From assembly GCF_050563525.1 (NCBI RefSeq), contig NZ_JBNXUN010000006.1, positions 248,001 through 312,000 on the forward strand: a stretch of DNA of 64,000 bases, read 5' to 3'. The stretch is from Falsiroseomonas sp050563525 (GTDB taxonomy: Bacteria > Pseudomonadota > Alphaproteobacteria > Acetobacterales > Acetobacteraceae). A program made the translations under genes and the position numbers. This document shows positions 32,807 to 41,905 of the stretch, piece by piece. The notes under the pieces were generated by a model. It was not told the DNA's origin and did not search any database. It saw only the letters and a list, made by a program, of their open reading frames with translations. Within the stretch, counting starts at the first letter, position 1; every line of letters starts with the position of its first letter.

Positions 32807-33744
32807 CGGAAGGCGATGACGTCGACGGCAAGCGCGCCGAACAGCACGAAAAGGTACATCAGCGAGAAGGCGAAGGTGCGCCGCGCTGCGGCATCCTGCA
32901 CCAGGCTTCGCCCCGTTTCGTCCTGCGCTTCCCGCAGCGTACGGACCGCATGGTACAGGAACATGCCGCCGAGAACCGTCGCCACCGCCGCATAGAGCGG
33001 CCCTGCGAAGCCCACGGCCCAAGGCGAAAGCCCGGCCAGCGCCAGCACCACGGTATAGATGAAGATCTGCCGCCGGGTCTCGCGCGCGCCAGCCACCACC
33101 GGCAGCATCGGCACGCCGGCGCGGGCATAGTCGCCGTGCGCCCAGAGCGCCAGCGCCCAGAAATGCGGCGGGGTCCAGGCGAAGACGATGGTGAACAGCA
33201 GCCACGGCACCAGCGTCACGTCACCCGTCACGGCGGCCCATCCGATGATCGGTGGGAAGGCGCCGGCGGCGCCGCCGATGACGATGTTCTGGCTGGTCCG
33301 GCGCTTCAGCCAAACCGTGTAGACCACGACGTAGAACAGGATGGAGAAGGCGAGCCAGGCGGCCGCCACCCAGTTCGTCGCCAGCCCCATGATGGCGACG
33401 CTGGCCACGGCGAGCACGATGCCGAAGCCCAGGGCTGCGTTGGGCGCGATGCGTCCGGCCGGAATCGGGCGCCGCGCCGTGCGGCGCATCAGGGCGTCGA
33501 TATCCCGGTCGTACCACATGTTCAGCGCGCCGGCGGCCCCGGCGCCGAGGGTGATGCACAGCACCGCCGTCAGCCCCAGCACCGGGTGGATGGACCCCGG
33601 CGCCACCAGCAGCCCGACCAGGCCGGTGAAGACCACCAGCGTCAGCACGCGCGGCTTGAGCAGCGCGACCCAGTCACGAACCTCGGAAAGGTCGCTGCTG
33701 GTCTCCGTCCCGGTGGTCTCGGCCGAAATGGTCGTGCTGCTCAT
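32803..33744 (-). CDS. ctaB: Protohaem IX farnesyltransferase (haem O synthase)
   Basis: A 313-residue UbiA-type prenyltransferase with about eight transmembrane helices. The prenyl-diphosphate site is NMWYDRDIDALMRRTARRP near residue 95, with the second Asp-rich loop HGDYARAGVPMLP near 225 and FAWTPPHFWALA between. It adds farnesyl to haem B, giving haem O for haem A synthesis. It starts 18 bases after ctaD. Confidence 0.96.
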   Translation of the reverse strand: MSSTTISAETTGTETSSDLSEVRDWVALLKPRVLTLVVFTGLVGLLVAPGSIHPVLGLTAVLCITLGAGAAGALNMWYDRDIDALMRRTARRPIPAGRIAPNAALGFGIVLAVASVAIMGLATNWVAAAWLAFSILFYVVVYTVWLKRRTSQNIVIGGAAGAFPPIIGWAAVTGDVTLVPWLLFTIVFAWTPPHFWALALWAHGDYARAGVPMLPVVAGARETRRQIFIYTVVLALAGLSPWAVGFAGPLYAAVATVLGGMFLYHAVRTLREAQDETGRSLVQDAAARRTFAFSLMYLFVLFGALAVDVIAFR

Positions 33745-33762
33745 CAGGCTTACTTGATCCGG

Positions 33763-35355
33763 TTACTTGATGCGGGGCAGTTCATCGAAGGAGTGGAAGG
33801 GCGGCGGGCTGCTGACCTGCCACTCCAGCGTCGTCGCACCCTCGCCCCACGGGTTCGCCGCCACCTTCGCACCGCGCGTGAAGGTCACGTACAGCACGTA
33901 GAAGAACATCAGGAAGGCGGCGACCGAGATGTAGGACCCGATGGAAACCACCAGGTTCCAGCCCGCAAAAGCGTCAGGGTAGTCCGGGTAGCGGCGCGGC
34001 ATGCCCTGGTTGCCCAGGAAGTGCATCGGGAAGAAGGTCAGGTTCACGCCGATGAAGGTGAGCCAGAAATGGATCTTGCCGAGGCGTTCCGGATACTGCC
34101 GGCCCGACATCTTGCCGAGCCAGTAGTAGATTCCGCAGTAGATGCCATACACCGCGCCGAGCGACAGCACGTAGTGGAAGTGCGCCACGACATAGTAGGT
34201 GTTGTGCAGGATCTGGGTGATGCCGGCATTGGCCAGCACCACGCCGGTGACGCCGCCGACGGTGAACAGGAAGATGAAGCCGATGGCGAACAGCATCGGC
34301 GTATCGAGCTTCAGCGAGCCGCCCCACATGGTGGCGATCCAGGAGAAGATCTTGATGCCCGTCGGCACCGCGATGACCATCGTGGCCGCCATGAAGTAGG
34401 CCCGCGTGTCCACATCGATGCCCGAGGTGAACATGTGGTGCGCCCACACGATGAAGCCGACGACGCCGATCGCCACCATCGCATAGGCCATGCCGAGGTA
34501 GCCGAAGATCGGCTTCTTCGAGAAGGTGCTGATGACGTGCGACACGATGCCGAAGGCCGGCAGGATCATGATGTAGACTTCGGGGTGGCCGAAGAACCAG
34601 AACAGGTGCTGGAACAGCACCGGGTCGCCACCGCCGGCCGGGTCGAAGAACGCCGTACCGAAGTTGCGGTCCGTGATCAGCATGGTGATCGCGCCCGCCA
34701 GCACCGGCACCGCCAGCAGCAGCAGGAAGGCGGTGACCAGCATGGACCACACGAACAGCGGCATCTTGTGCAGCGTCATGCCCGGGGCGCGCATGTTGAA
34801 GATGGTGGTGATGAAGTTCGCCGCGCCGAGGATCGAGGACGCACCGGCCAGGTGCAGGCCGAACAGCGCCAGGTCCATCGCCGGGCCGGTCTGGTAGGTG
34901 TCATCCGACAGCGGCGGATAGATCGTCCACCCGGCACCGGCGCCGCCGCCCACGAACAGCGAGGCGCCGAGCAGCAGGAAGGCCGGCACCAGCAGCCAGA
35001 AGCTGATGTTGTTCATGCGCGGGAAGGCCATGTCCGGCGCGCCGATCATCAGCGGCACGAACCAGTTCCCGAAGCCACCGATCAGCGCCGGCATGATGAC
35101 GAAGAACACCATGATCAGCCCGTGGGCCGAGACATAGGCATTCCACATCTGGCCATCGGCGAAGATCTGCATGCCCGGCTGCTGCAGCTCGATCCGCATC
35201 AGCAGCGACAGGCCGATGCCGACGATCGCGGCGATCAGCGAGAAGCCGATATAGAGGGTGCCGATATCCTTGTGGTTGGTGGAGAACAGCCACCGGTTCA
35301 CAAAGCTCGGCTTGTGGTCGTGGTGGTCGTCATGTGCGTGTGCCGCGGTCGCCAT
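33763..35355 (-). CDS. ctaD: Cytochrome c oxidase subunit I (aa3 type)
   Basis: A 530-residue subunit with twelve transmembrane helices and the haem a and haem a3/CuB site. The CuB histidine and cross-linked Tyr are in HPEVYIMILPAFG, the further CuB histidines in WAHHMFTSG, and the haem ligands in THFHYVLS-like VAHFHYVLSLG. The D-channel NAYVSAHG and K-channel segments are present, so it is an A-type proton-pumping oxidase. The stop falls 18 bases before ctaB. The histidine-rich N-terminus (HAHDDHHDH) is unusual but seen in related genera. Confidence 0.97.
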   Translation of the reverse strand: MATAAHAHDDHHDHKPSFVNRWLFSTNHKDIGTLYIGFSLIAAIVGIGLSLLMRIELQQPGMQIFADGQMWNAYVSAHGLIMVFFVIMPALIGGFGNWFVPLMIGAPDMAFPRMNNISFWLLVPAFLLLGASLFVGGGAGAGWTIYPPLSDDTYQTGPAMDLALFGLHLAGASSILGAANFITTIFNMRAPGMTLHKMPLFVWSMLVTAFLLLLAVPVLAGAITMLITDRNFGTAFFDPAGGGDPVLFQHLFWFFGHPEVYIMILPAFGIVSHVISTFSKKPIFGYLGMAYAMVAIGVVGFIVWAHHMFTSGIDVDTRAYFMAATMVIAVPTGIKIFSWIATMWGGSLKLDTPMLFAIGFIFLFTVGGVTGVVLANAGITQILHNTYYVVAHFHYVLSLGAVYGIYCGIYYWLGKMSGRQYPERLGKIHFWLTFIGVNLTFFPMHFLGNQGMPRRYPDYPDAFAGWNLVVSIGSYISVAAFLMFFYVLYVTFTRGAKVAANPWGEGATTLEWQVSSPPPFHSFDELPRIK

Positions 35356-35391
35356 CGGATTATCCGCTTCTGATGTTGGCTTCGGGGCCGC

Positions 35392-36345
35392 CTAGCGGCG
35401 GACCTCGGCGACGTTGATCTGGGTCGGCTCGGCGGGGCTGCCAGTGGCCGGGGTGCCAGGGGAAGCCGCGATCGCGCGCGGCGCGCCCGGCGGCAGCCCC
35501 TGGGCGAAACGCGTCTGCGCCTCCGCCGCCCAGGCTTCGAACTCCGCCTGCGGCACGGCGCGCACCACGATCGGCATGAACCAGTGGTTCACACCGCAGA
35601 TCTGGTTGCACTGGCCGTAGAAGGTGCCGGGGCGGTCGGCGCGCATCCAGGTCTCCAGCGTCCGGCCCGGGATGGAATAGCGCTGCACGCCGAGCGAGGG
35701 GACGAAGAAGGAATGGATCACGTCCTGGCCGGTGCTCAGGATGCGGACATTGGCGCCGACCGGAATCACCAGCGGGTTGTCCACTTCCAGGTTCCGCATC
35801 TGGCCGGCCTGGAGGTCCTCGTTCTGGACCGGGTAGCTGTCGAAGGTGAAGTTGCCGTTGTCGGGGTAGCCATAGTGCCAGTACCACTGCCGGCCCTGGA
35901 CGTTGACGGTGATGTCCGCGTCCACCGTCCGGTCCTGGTAGTAGATTAGGCGGAAGGACGGGATGGCGATGATCACCAGGATCAGCACCGGCACCACCGT
36001 CCAGGCGATTTCCAGGGTGGTGTTGTGGCTGGTGCGGGACGGATTCGGGTTCACCTCCGCCCGGAACTTCCAGACCACATAGACCAGCAGCAGGAACACG
36101 AAGATCGTGATCGCCACGATGATCCAGAACACCAGGCTGTTGAAGGACGAGATCGCGTCCTTGATCGGCCCGCCGGACGGCTGCAGCCCGATGCCCCAGG
36201 GGACCGGCGCACCCACCATGGCGTCCTGCGCCAGGGCCACGCCCATCGGCCCGAGGGCCGCAAGCCCGCCCGCCAGAAGCGCCAGCCCCAGCAGGCCGGC
36301 GAAGCGGCCTGTCATTCCCCGTATCGCACCGATCACGTGCTGCAT
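35392..36345 (-). CDS. ctaC: Cytochrome c oxidase subunit II (CuA)
   Basis: A 317-residue subunit with a signal peptide ending near VALAQ, two transmembrane helices (about 68-92 and 108-132) and a cupredoxin domain. The CuA ligands are the His in DVIHSFFVPS and the cluster CNQICGVNHWFM. The aromatic electron entry patch GRQWYWHYGYPD is intact. There is no fused haem c. The C-terminus has a Pro/Ala-rich tail. First gene of the oxidase operon. An internal ATG at residue 11 is an alternative start. Confidence 0.96.
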   Translation of the reverse strand: MQHVIGAIRGMTGRFAGLLGLALLAGGLAALGPMGVALAQDAMVGAPVPWGIGLQPSGGPIKDAISSFNSLVFWIIVAITIFVFLLLVYVVWKFRAEVNPNPSRTSHNTTLEIAWTVVPVLILVIIAIPSFRLIYYQDRTVDADITVNVQGRQWYWHYGYPDNGNFTFDSYPVQNEDLQAGQMRNLEVDNPLVIPVGANVRILSTGQDVIHSFFVPSLGVQRYSIPGRTLETWMRADRPGTFYGQCNQICGVNHWFMPIVVRAVPQAEFEAWAAEAQTRFAQGLPPGAPRAIAASPGTPATGSPAEPTQINVAEVRR

Positions 36346-36470
36346 CCTGTCATCCCGCCAGCGCGTCGCGTCGCACGCTGAAACTGCTGTCGGACCATCC
36401 GGTGGTCACCCGCCGGAGGCCATCTGCGCGCCCGTTGCACCGCCGCCGCGGCAGGTCGCACTGCGAGCGG

Positions 36471-36499
36471 ACCATAGTGGCGCGTCCCGCACCGCACAA
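36471..36499 (-). promoter_or_regulatory. Candidate sigma-70 promoter for the oxidase operon
   Basis: Reading the minus strand, TTGTGC (36499-36494) and TATGGT (36476-36471) are separated by 17 bases, 126 bases before the ctaC start. The match to consensus is moderate. The -35 end lies within a 16-base dyad, AAGTG-N6-CACTT (36498-36513). Confidence 0.35.
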
Positions 36500-36513
36500 G
36501 TGACGTGACACTT
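36498..36513. promoter_or_regulatory. Dyad overlapping the candidate -35 of ctaC
   Basis: AAGTG (36498-36502) and CACTT (36509-36513) are inverted around ACGTGA. Overlap with the proposed -35 box suggests a regulator site for oxidase expression, but no regulator is identified. Confidence 0.3.
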
Positions 36514-36618
36514 CCATTCCGCAAGTCAGAGACGCGTGCACCATTGGGAAGGTTAAGGATTTTCCCGAATGACGCCCCCGATGACACCCATGTCAGCCGC
36601 GCGGGACAAACCCCGCGC

Positions 36619-37311
36619 TCAGGCAGCCGCCGCCAGAGCCGGCGCCGGCTGGTTCCGCACCCGCACCAGGGTGAACAGCCCGCCCGGCTTGCAGGGCTCC
36701 ATCGCCTCCACCTGCACGCGCTCCGGGTCCAGCAGGTCGCGCAAGGCGAAATCCGGATGCCAGCCGAGCAGGCGGGACAGCGGCGCCATGGCGCGCTCCA
36801 CCCACCAGCGCGGGCCATCCTCGGCGGCGAAGTGGTTCACAAACAGCAGGTGCCCGCCAGGGCGCACCACGCGCGACATCTCGCCGTACAACCGCTTGGC
36901 GTCGGGCACCACGCTGGCGGTGAACATGGCGACGGCGATGTCGAAGGCGCCATCGGCGAAGGCCATCTTCTCGGCGTCCATCTCGGCCAGGCCGACGACC
37001 TGGCCCAGCCGTTCCTCGCGCACCCGCTCCGCCGCCTTCTCCAGCATCTCCCGCGACAGGTCGATGCCGACCACGCGCTTGTCGCCGCGGTAGCGCGGCA
37101 AGGCGAGGCCGGTGCCGACGCCGACTTCCAGCACGCGGGTGCCGGGCAGCCGGTTGACTTCCTCCACCGCACGACGCCGGCCGAAGGCCGAGACGCCGCC
37201 GAACACGGCGTCATACACGCCGGCCCAGCGCCGATAGGCGTCCCGGACGCCGGCGGCATCGAGCGCCGCGCGCGGGTGGTCACGGTCGGGAGCGTCGGTT
37301 CTGATGGTCAT
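36619..37311 (-). CDS. pmtA: SAM-dependent methyltransferase, PmtA-like phosphatidylethanolamine N-methyltransferase
   Basis: A 230-residue class I methyltransferase. The SAM motif is VLEVGVGTGLALPRY, followed by VGIDLSREMLEKAAERV and AEMDAEKMAFADGAFD. The sequence VVPDAKRLYGEMSRVVRPGGHLLFVNHF and later GWHPDFAL fit PmtA of Rhodobacter and Sinorhizobium, which methylates phosphatidylethanolamine to phosphatidylcholine at the inner membrane. It is monocistronic. Ubiquinone or other methyltransferases share motif I, so the lipid role is likely rather than certain. Confidence 0.78.
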   Translation of the reverse strand: MTIRTDAPDRDHPRAALDAAGVRDAYRRWAGVYDAVFGGVSAFGRRRAVEEVNRLPGTRVLEVGVGTGLALPRYRGDKRVVGIDLSREMLEKAAERVREERLGQVVGLAEMDAEKMAFADGAFDIAVAMFTASVVPDAKRLYGEMSRVVRPGGHLLFVNHFAAEDGPRWWVERAMAPLSRLLGWHPDFALRDLLDPERVQVEAMEPCKPGGLFTLVRVRNQPAPALAAAA

Positions 37312-37458
37312 GCCGGGCCAATTGCAGAGGTGCGGATGGGGCTAGTCCCTATCGGGCGGTTTAGGCAAGCGTCTTGATGCGGTTGAACGTCACGCGGTCG
37401 CCGCCGTATGGCCTTGCCGGCATCACGAGACCGCAATCCCACTGTCATGCCAACGAGT

Positions 37459-38331
37459 TCAGCCCGCCCGGTCCCTCCGGCGCTCCGGGATTGCCACCAG
37501 GACGCCGCCCGCCGCGATGATGCCGGCGCCGAGCAGGGTCCAGCCGTCCGGCCAGTCGCCGAACACCAGCACGCCCGCCAGCCCGGCCCACAGCAGTTGC
37601 GTATAGGACATCGGTGCGAGCACCGAAGCCGGCGCGCGGGCGAAGGCCAGCACCAGCAGGCAGTGCCCCGCGCCGCCGAGCAGGCCGAGGGCAGCGAACA
37701 GCGGCCAGTCCCAGGCGCCCGGCGTCACCCAGACGAAGGGCTGCACCAGGCCGGTCACCACCGCCGCGGCGATGGAGGTATGGACGAAGGTGGTGTGCGG
37801 GTCGTCCACCGCGGCCAGCTTGCGGGTCAGCAGCTGGTAGACGGTGTTGGCCGCGGCGGTGACCAGCGGCAGCAGCATGGCCCAGTGTAGCGCCTCCCCG
37901 GTCAGGAAGGGCGGGCGCAGCGCCACCAGCACGCCGACGAAGCCGATGCCGACGCCGACCCAGCGGCGCGGCGAGACCTTCTCCCCCAGCCACAGCGCCG
38001 CCAGCGCCACGGTCAGTACCGGCGCCGCGAAGGCCACGGCGGTGGCGTCGGCCAGTGGAATGTGGATCAGCGCGACCGAAAGTGCCGCATTGGCGGTGGC
38101 GAGCGACAGGCTGCGCAGGGTCTGCAGCCAGGGCGCCCGGCTGCGGAACGGCACCTTGCCGGTGATCAGCCGCAGCGCGCCCATCACCAGGATGGTGTGG
38201 AACACGAAGCGCACGAACATCAGCTGCGGCACTGCGTGGCTGGCCACCAGCACCTTCAGCAGCGCGTCCATCGCGACGAACAGCGCCAGGGCGACGAGCT
38301 GGATCAGCACACCCTGGAGCGATCGCGACAT
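37459..38331 (-). CDS. EamA-family DMT transporter
   Basis: A 290-residue permease with ten predicted helices in two EamA repeats: ALFVAMDALLKVLVA opens the first, AMLLPLVTAAANTVYQLLTRK the second. The ATG at 38331 has AGGAA upstream; a longer frame adds a basic leader. It resembles S-adenosylmethionine or amino-acid metabolite exporters of this superfamily, but the substrate cannot be assigned. No operon partner. Confidence 0.87.
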   Translation of the reverse strand: MSRSLQGVLIQLVALALFVAMDALLKVLVASHAVPQLMFVRFVFHTILVMGALRLITGKVPFRSRAPWLQTLRSLSLATANAALSVALIHIPLADATAVAFAAPVLTVALAALWLGEKVSPRRWVGVGIGFVGVLVALRPPFLTGEALHWAMLLPLVTAAANTVYQLLTRKLAAVDDPHTTFVHTSIAAAVVTGLVQPFVWVTPGAWDWPLFAALGLLGGAGHCLLVLAFARAPASVLAPMSYTQLLWAGLAGVLVFGDWPDGWTLLGAGIIAAGGVLVAIPERRRDRAG

Positions 38332-38423
38332 GACCGTTCCTATGCCAGCACGGCCCGCCCGCTCCAACCACCAACGGCGCACCCCCGCCCCGCTTTGCGG
38401 GCGGGGCCGCGCTCAGCGCGGGA

Positions 38424-38930
38424 TCAGGCCGCGTCCTCGCGGCGGTCGCGGGCCTTCACATAGGCGACCGCGGCGTGCTGCGTGCAGTAGGGCTTGCCGG
38501 TCGTAGCCTCGGCCGAGCAGAAGCGGAAATCGGGGGTGCCCGGCTCGCCGATTGGCCAGCAGCAGCTGCGCGCGGCGCCGAAGCGCGGAAATGCGCGCAC
38601 CACGGAAGGCTGGGGCGACGCCGCGGCCGCCGGCCGCTGCGCCACGCTCGCCGCCCGCGTCGCCGGCGCGACCGAGGGTGCCGGCACGGCGTTGACCGTC
38701 GGCGCCTGCGGGGCGGCGGTGTTGCTGCGGACAGTCGCACGCACCGGTTGTACCGCGCCCCCCAAGGCCTCGCGGCGGATCGGGCTGGGGCGGGCCGGCA
38801 GGGTCAGGCGGTGGGCCTTGCCGACCACGGCATTCTTCGAGATGCCCATCCGACGACCGATCTCGGCTGTCGAGTGACCCTCCGCCCAGAGCGCCCGAAG
38901 CCGCTCGATGGCCTCCGCCGTCCAATCCAT
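38424..38930 (-). CDS. gcrA: GcrA cell-cycle regulator
   Basis: A 168-residue GcrA protein. The N-terminal helix-turn-helix, MDWTAEAIERLRALWAEG then HSTAEIGRRMGISKNAVVGKAHRL, is diagnostic; the middle is an Ala/Pro linker; the C-terminal sigma-70-interacting domain has the CCWPIGEPGTPDFRFCSAEA and PYCTQH motifs. GcrA works with CcrM methylation at GANTC sites to activate cell-cycle genes in alphaproteobacteria. The start at 38930 is better than an upstream frame to 38993. One GANTC site lies 117 bases upstream. Confidence 0.94.
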   Translation of the reverse strand: MDWTAEAIERLRALWAEGHSTAEIGRRMGISKNAVVGKAHRLTLPARPSPIRREALGGAVQPVRATVRSNTAAPQAPTVNAVPAPSVAPATRAASVAQRPAAAASPQPSVVRAFPRFGAARSCCWPIGEPGTPDFRFCSAEATTGKPYCTQHAAVAYVKARDRREDAA

Positions 38931-39046
38931 GCGCTCTCTCCAAACCCGCGGCTGACACCACATACGGTAGGCCAACGCGGCGGGAGCCCACAAGTTGTAG
39001 AACGCTCAACGCGACGGATTTCTGTGGACAGAGTTGGATCGGTGCC

Positions 39047-39051
39047 GAATC
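39047..39051. promoter_or_regulatory. GANTC methylation site upstream of gcrA
   Basis: GAATC on the plus strand (GATTC on the minus) is a CcrM target 117 bases before the gcrA start. Methylation-dependent gcrA control is known in Caulobacter; relevance here is inferred from one site. Confidence 0.35.
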
Positions 39052-39065
39052 CGGTTACACAATAT

Positions 39066-40031
39066 TCAGAAGAACAGGCCCTTCTTCAGCATCCCGTGTA
39101 CCCCCTTTTCCCCGTTCACCGTCTGCGTCACGCGAAAATCGACGGCCAGCGAGCACAACTGGTAGGCGTCGGCGGCGGATACGTTCATCCGCGCTACGAT
39201 GAAACCGATCATCTCCCGCAGCGCCTGCTTCATGGCGAGGTCGAGATCCTCGTTCAGGCCCATGGAAACATAATGCGTCTTCGTCTCAGCGCGCGGGAAG
39301 CGCAGCACCGGGTCCTTGGTGCCGCCGCCCTTCTCCAGGGTCAGGCGGAAATGCCCGGTCAGGCACATCTCCAGCGCATTGATGCAGACCTCGCCATCGC
39401 CCTGCACGCCATGGCCGTCACCGGCCGAGAAATTGCCGCCCGCGACATGCACCGGCAGCCACAGCGTGGTGCCAGCGGTGAGTTCCTTGTTGTCCAGGTT
39501 GCCGCCATGCGCGCGCGGCTCCTTGGTGCTGATCGCGCCCCATTCACGCGGTGGCGCAAGGCCCATGACGCCGAAGAACGGGCTGAGCGGCAGCGTCACC
39601 CCCGGCCCCACCGGCACCCGCCCCGTCATCGCCGCCCGGTCCACCGGGATGTGCAGCATGCGGGCATAAGGGAAATCCTCCGGCAGCGTCCCACCAAGAG
39701 GGCGAAAGCCGCAAAAACCCCAGTCGCAGCCCAACTCGATCTGCTCGATATCGATGCGGATCGCATCGCCCGGCTCGGCGCCCTGCACCGCCACGGGGCC
39801 GGTCAGCATATGCGGGCCGAGGCGCGGCGGCTTCGCGGCGTGGATGGCGGCGAGCGCCGGCGGCGGCACCAGGCCGGATTCGGCCGGCGGCATCACCTCC
39901 GGCGCGCCCGACACGCATTCCAGCACCACCAGGTCACCGCTGGCGATGGTCGCGACCGGGGCGAAGCTGGCGTCGAAGGCCCCCCAGCGGATGGTTTCGG
40001 GGGTGGCGGCGATGCGGTGGCTGGCGGGCAT
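39066..40031 (-). CDS. Acetamidase/formamidase family protein
   Basis: A 321-residue FmdA/AmdA enzyme, which hydrolyses small amides to ammonia and acid. The start at 40031 has GAGGTT upstream. Family blocks are GPHMLTGPVAVQGAEPGD, GCDWGFCGFRPL, the active-site stretch HGGNLDNKELTAGTTLWLPVHVAGGNFSAGDGHGVQGDGEVC and PRAETKTHYVSMGL. The GDGHG loop is intact. It stands alone, 70 bases beyond the HExxH protein gene. Amide substrate is unknown. Confidence 0.9.
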   Translation of the reverse strand: MPASHRIAATPETIRWGAFDASFAPVATIASGDLVVLECVSGAPEVMPPAESGLVPPPALAAIHAAKPPRLGPHMLTGPVAVQGAEPGDAIRIDIEQIELGCDWGFCGFRPLGGTLPEDFPYARMLHIPVDRAAMTGRVPVGPGVTLPLSPFFGVMGLAPPREWGAISTKEPRAHGGNLDNKELTAGTTLWLPVHVAGGNFSAGDGHGVQGDGEVCINALEMCLTGHFRLTLEKGGGTKDPVLRFPRAETKTHYVSMGLNEDLDLAMKQALREMIGFIVARMNVSAADAYQLCSLAVDFRVTQTVNGEKGVHGMLKKGLFF

Positions 40032-40101
40032 GCGGGAACCTCGATCGGGGGCTATGGGGTCACCCAAGCAAGCAGCCTGCCACCGGTCAACCGGGCCACC
40101 C

Positions 40102-40893
40102 TCAGCCATCCCCCAGGCTGCGGCTCAGGCGCCGCTGGTCGGCGGGGCAGACGCGGCCGAGGCGGCGGTATTCTTCCGGCGTGTCGATCTCGTCATGGCC
40201 GAACTGCCGGGCGTCCCGCAGCATCGCCAACACCGGCTCCACCGCCGCGGTCAGGTCGTCCTGCAGAAGTTGCGCCGCGGCTGCGGCGTTCGGCGCCTGC
40301 GCCTCCGCCCGCGCCGCCCAGCTTCGTGCCACGGCGCGCAGCGCATCCGCCGCCTGGCGCAGGGTACGGCGGTTGACCTCCGCATGGCGCCGTTCATGCG
40401 CCAGCACCTCCCGCGCCAGGCAGCCGCCGCGCGGAATCTCGCGGGCCAGGCGGATGCTGTGCTCGGCATGCACCAGGCTGAGCCGCACCTCGGAGGGCAC
40501 GCCGCAGACCGGGCCGTTCGGCAGGCCCTGGCTGCGCACCGTGATCTCGCTGCGCCATTCGACGCGGGACATGGTCAGGCCCAGGTGGTGCAGGATCTGG
40601 CCGGCAACCTGCTCGTGGTCCTCCTGCACATCGGCCAGCCGGCGCAGTTGTTCGGCCGAGACCGGAGGCAGCACGCGCACATCAGGGTCGGAGACGCTCA
40701 CGCGCAGCAGCGGCGTGCCACGCGGCGGGCAATCGGCCGGCCGCGGGACCGGCGGCGCTGGTTGCGCCACCGCCGACGGCAGGGCCTGCGGCAGAAGGGC
40801 GACGCCGCCGAGAACCAGGACAAGGACGGCGACGCGGAGGATCAGAGCCAGCCCTTCCGCTTGAAGTAGAAGATCGGCAGCAGGGCCGAGCAC
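40102..40893 (-). CDS. Membrane-anchored or exported protein with HExxH metallopeptidase motif
   Basis: A 263-residue protein. After a hydrophobic segment (residues 16-36) and a Pro-rich stretch, the body holds EVLAHERRHAEVNRR, where HERRH is a zinc-site HExxH, near residue 167; cysteines at NGPVCGVP and GGCLARE may pair. It resembles DUF922-type putative peptidases. The only usable start is GTG at 40893, 52 bases inside corA. I cannot name the family with confidence. Confidence 0.6.
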   Translation of the reverse strand: MLGPAADLLLQAEGLALILRVAVLVLVLGGVALLPQALPSAVAQPAPPVPRPADCPPRGTPLLRVSVSDPDVRVLPPVSAEQLRRLADVQEDHEQVAGQILHHLGLTMSRVEWRSEITVRSQGLPNGPVCGVPSEVRLSLVHAEHSIRLAREIPRGGCLAREVLAHERRHAEVNRRTLRQAADALRAVARSWAARAEAQAPNAAAAAQLLQDDLTAAVEPVLAMLRDARQFGHDEIDTPEEYRRLGRVCPADQRRLSRSLGDG

Positions 40894-41843
40894 ACCATCA
40901 GCAGCAGCGCCAGCGGATAGCCGATCCGCCAGCCCAGCTCCGGCATGTACTGGAAGTTCATGCCGTAGATGCTGGCGATCAGCGTCGGCGGCATCAGCGC
41001 GACGGAGGCCACGGTGAAGGTCTTGATGATGTTGGACTGCTCGACGCTGACGATGCCGAGCACCGCATCCAGCAGGAACTGCGCCTTGTCGTTCAGCACC
41101 TTGGCGTGGTCCACCAGGCTGCGCACGTCGCGCACCAGGGTCTTGATGACCACCTGGTTCACCTTGCGTACGGTCGATGCCTTCTCCGCCCCCACGAAGG
41201 TCAGGATGCGCGACAGGCCGAGCAGGGTCTCCGACGCCCGCGTCGTCACCTCCCCCACGGTGCCGAGCGTGATCAGCGTCTCCTTCAGCTCATCCGCCCG
41301 GACCCGCGCCTTCTCCTTCGCCTTGGTGGCGGCCTTGGCGCGGCCGCCGCGGAAGGTGGCGGCGGAGGCGCGGTCCATGTCGGCGCCCAGCTTCTCCAGC
41401 ACATCGGCCAGCCGGTCCACGATCTGTTCGAACAGATGCAGCATCACCGCGTCCGGGCTGGCGGTGAGGGACGGGGTGCGCTGGCAGCGCAACGCGAAGA
41501 CGCTGAAGGCCTTCGGGGTCTGGTAGCGCACGGTGACGAGGGCGGTGTTGGTCAGCACGAAGGTGATGGGGGTGGAGCCGTAGTCGCCGCTGTCGGTGCC
41601 GTACAGGAAATTGGCGGTCAGGAACAGCGCCTCCTCCTCCCGGTACAAGCGGGAGGAGCTTTCAATTTCCTGCATCTCCTCCCGTGTCGGGATCTCGAGC
41701 CGCAGCGCGGCCTGCACCGCATGCTCCTCCTCCGCCGTCGGACTGAGCAGGTCGATCCAGACCGCGCCTGCGATCTGTTCCAGGGGCAGGACGCCATCGC
41801 GCACGGCGAGTTGCCCGTGGGCGACGGCGTAGGTCGTCATCAT
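40842..41843 (-). CDS. corA: CorA-family divalent cation channel
   Basis: A 333-residue magnesium/cobalt channel subunit of the CorA pentamer. The long cytoplasmic domain is followed by two C-terminal helices with the selectivity motif YGMN in SIYGMNFQYMPELGW. The start at 41843 (ATGATG) has GGGAG seven bases upstream. The positive C-terminal tail (FKRKGWL) is usual. It overlaps the next gene's GTG by 52 bases. Confidence 0.92.
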   Translation of the reverse strand: MMTTYAVAHGQLAVRDGVLPLEQIAGAVWIDLLSPTAEEEHAVQAALRLEIPTREEMQEIESSSRLYREEEALFLTANFLYGTDSGDYGSTPITFVLTNTALVTVRYQTPKAFSVFALRCQRTPSLTASPDAVMLHLFEQIVDRLADVLEKLGADMDRASAATFRGGRAKAATKAKEKARVRADELKETLITLGTVGEVTTRASETLLGLSRILTFVGAEKASTVRKVNQVVIKTLVRDVRSLVDHAKVLNDKAQFLLDAVLGIVSVEQSNIIKTFTVASVALMPPTLIASIYGMNFQYMPELGWRIGYPLALLLMVCSALLPIFYFKRKGWL

Positions 41844-41905
41844 GATGGATCTCCCGCGCCAGGCATCCAGGGCCATGGCCATCTAGCCCGCGCAGGCGGG
41901 AGATG

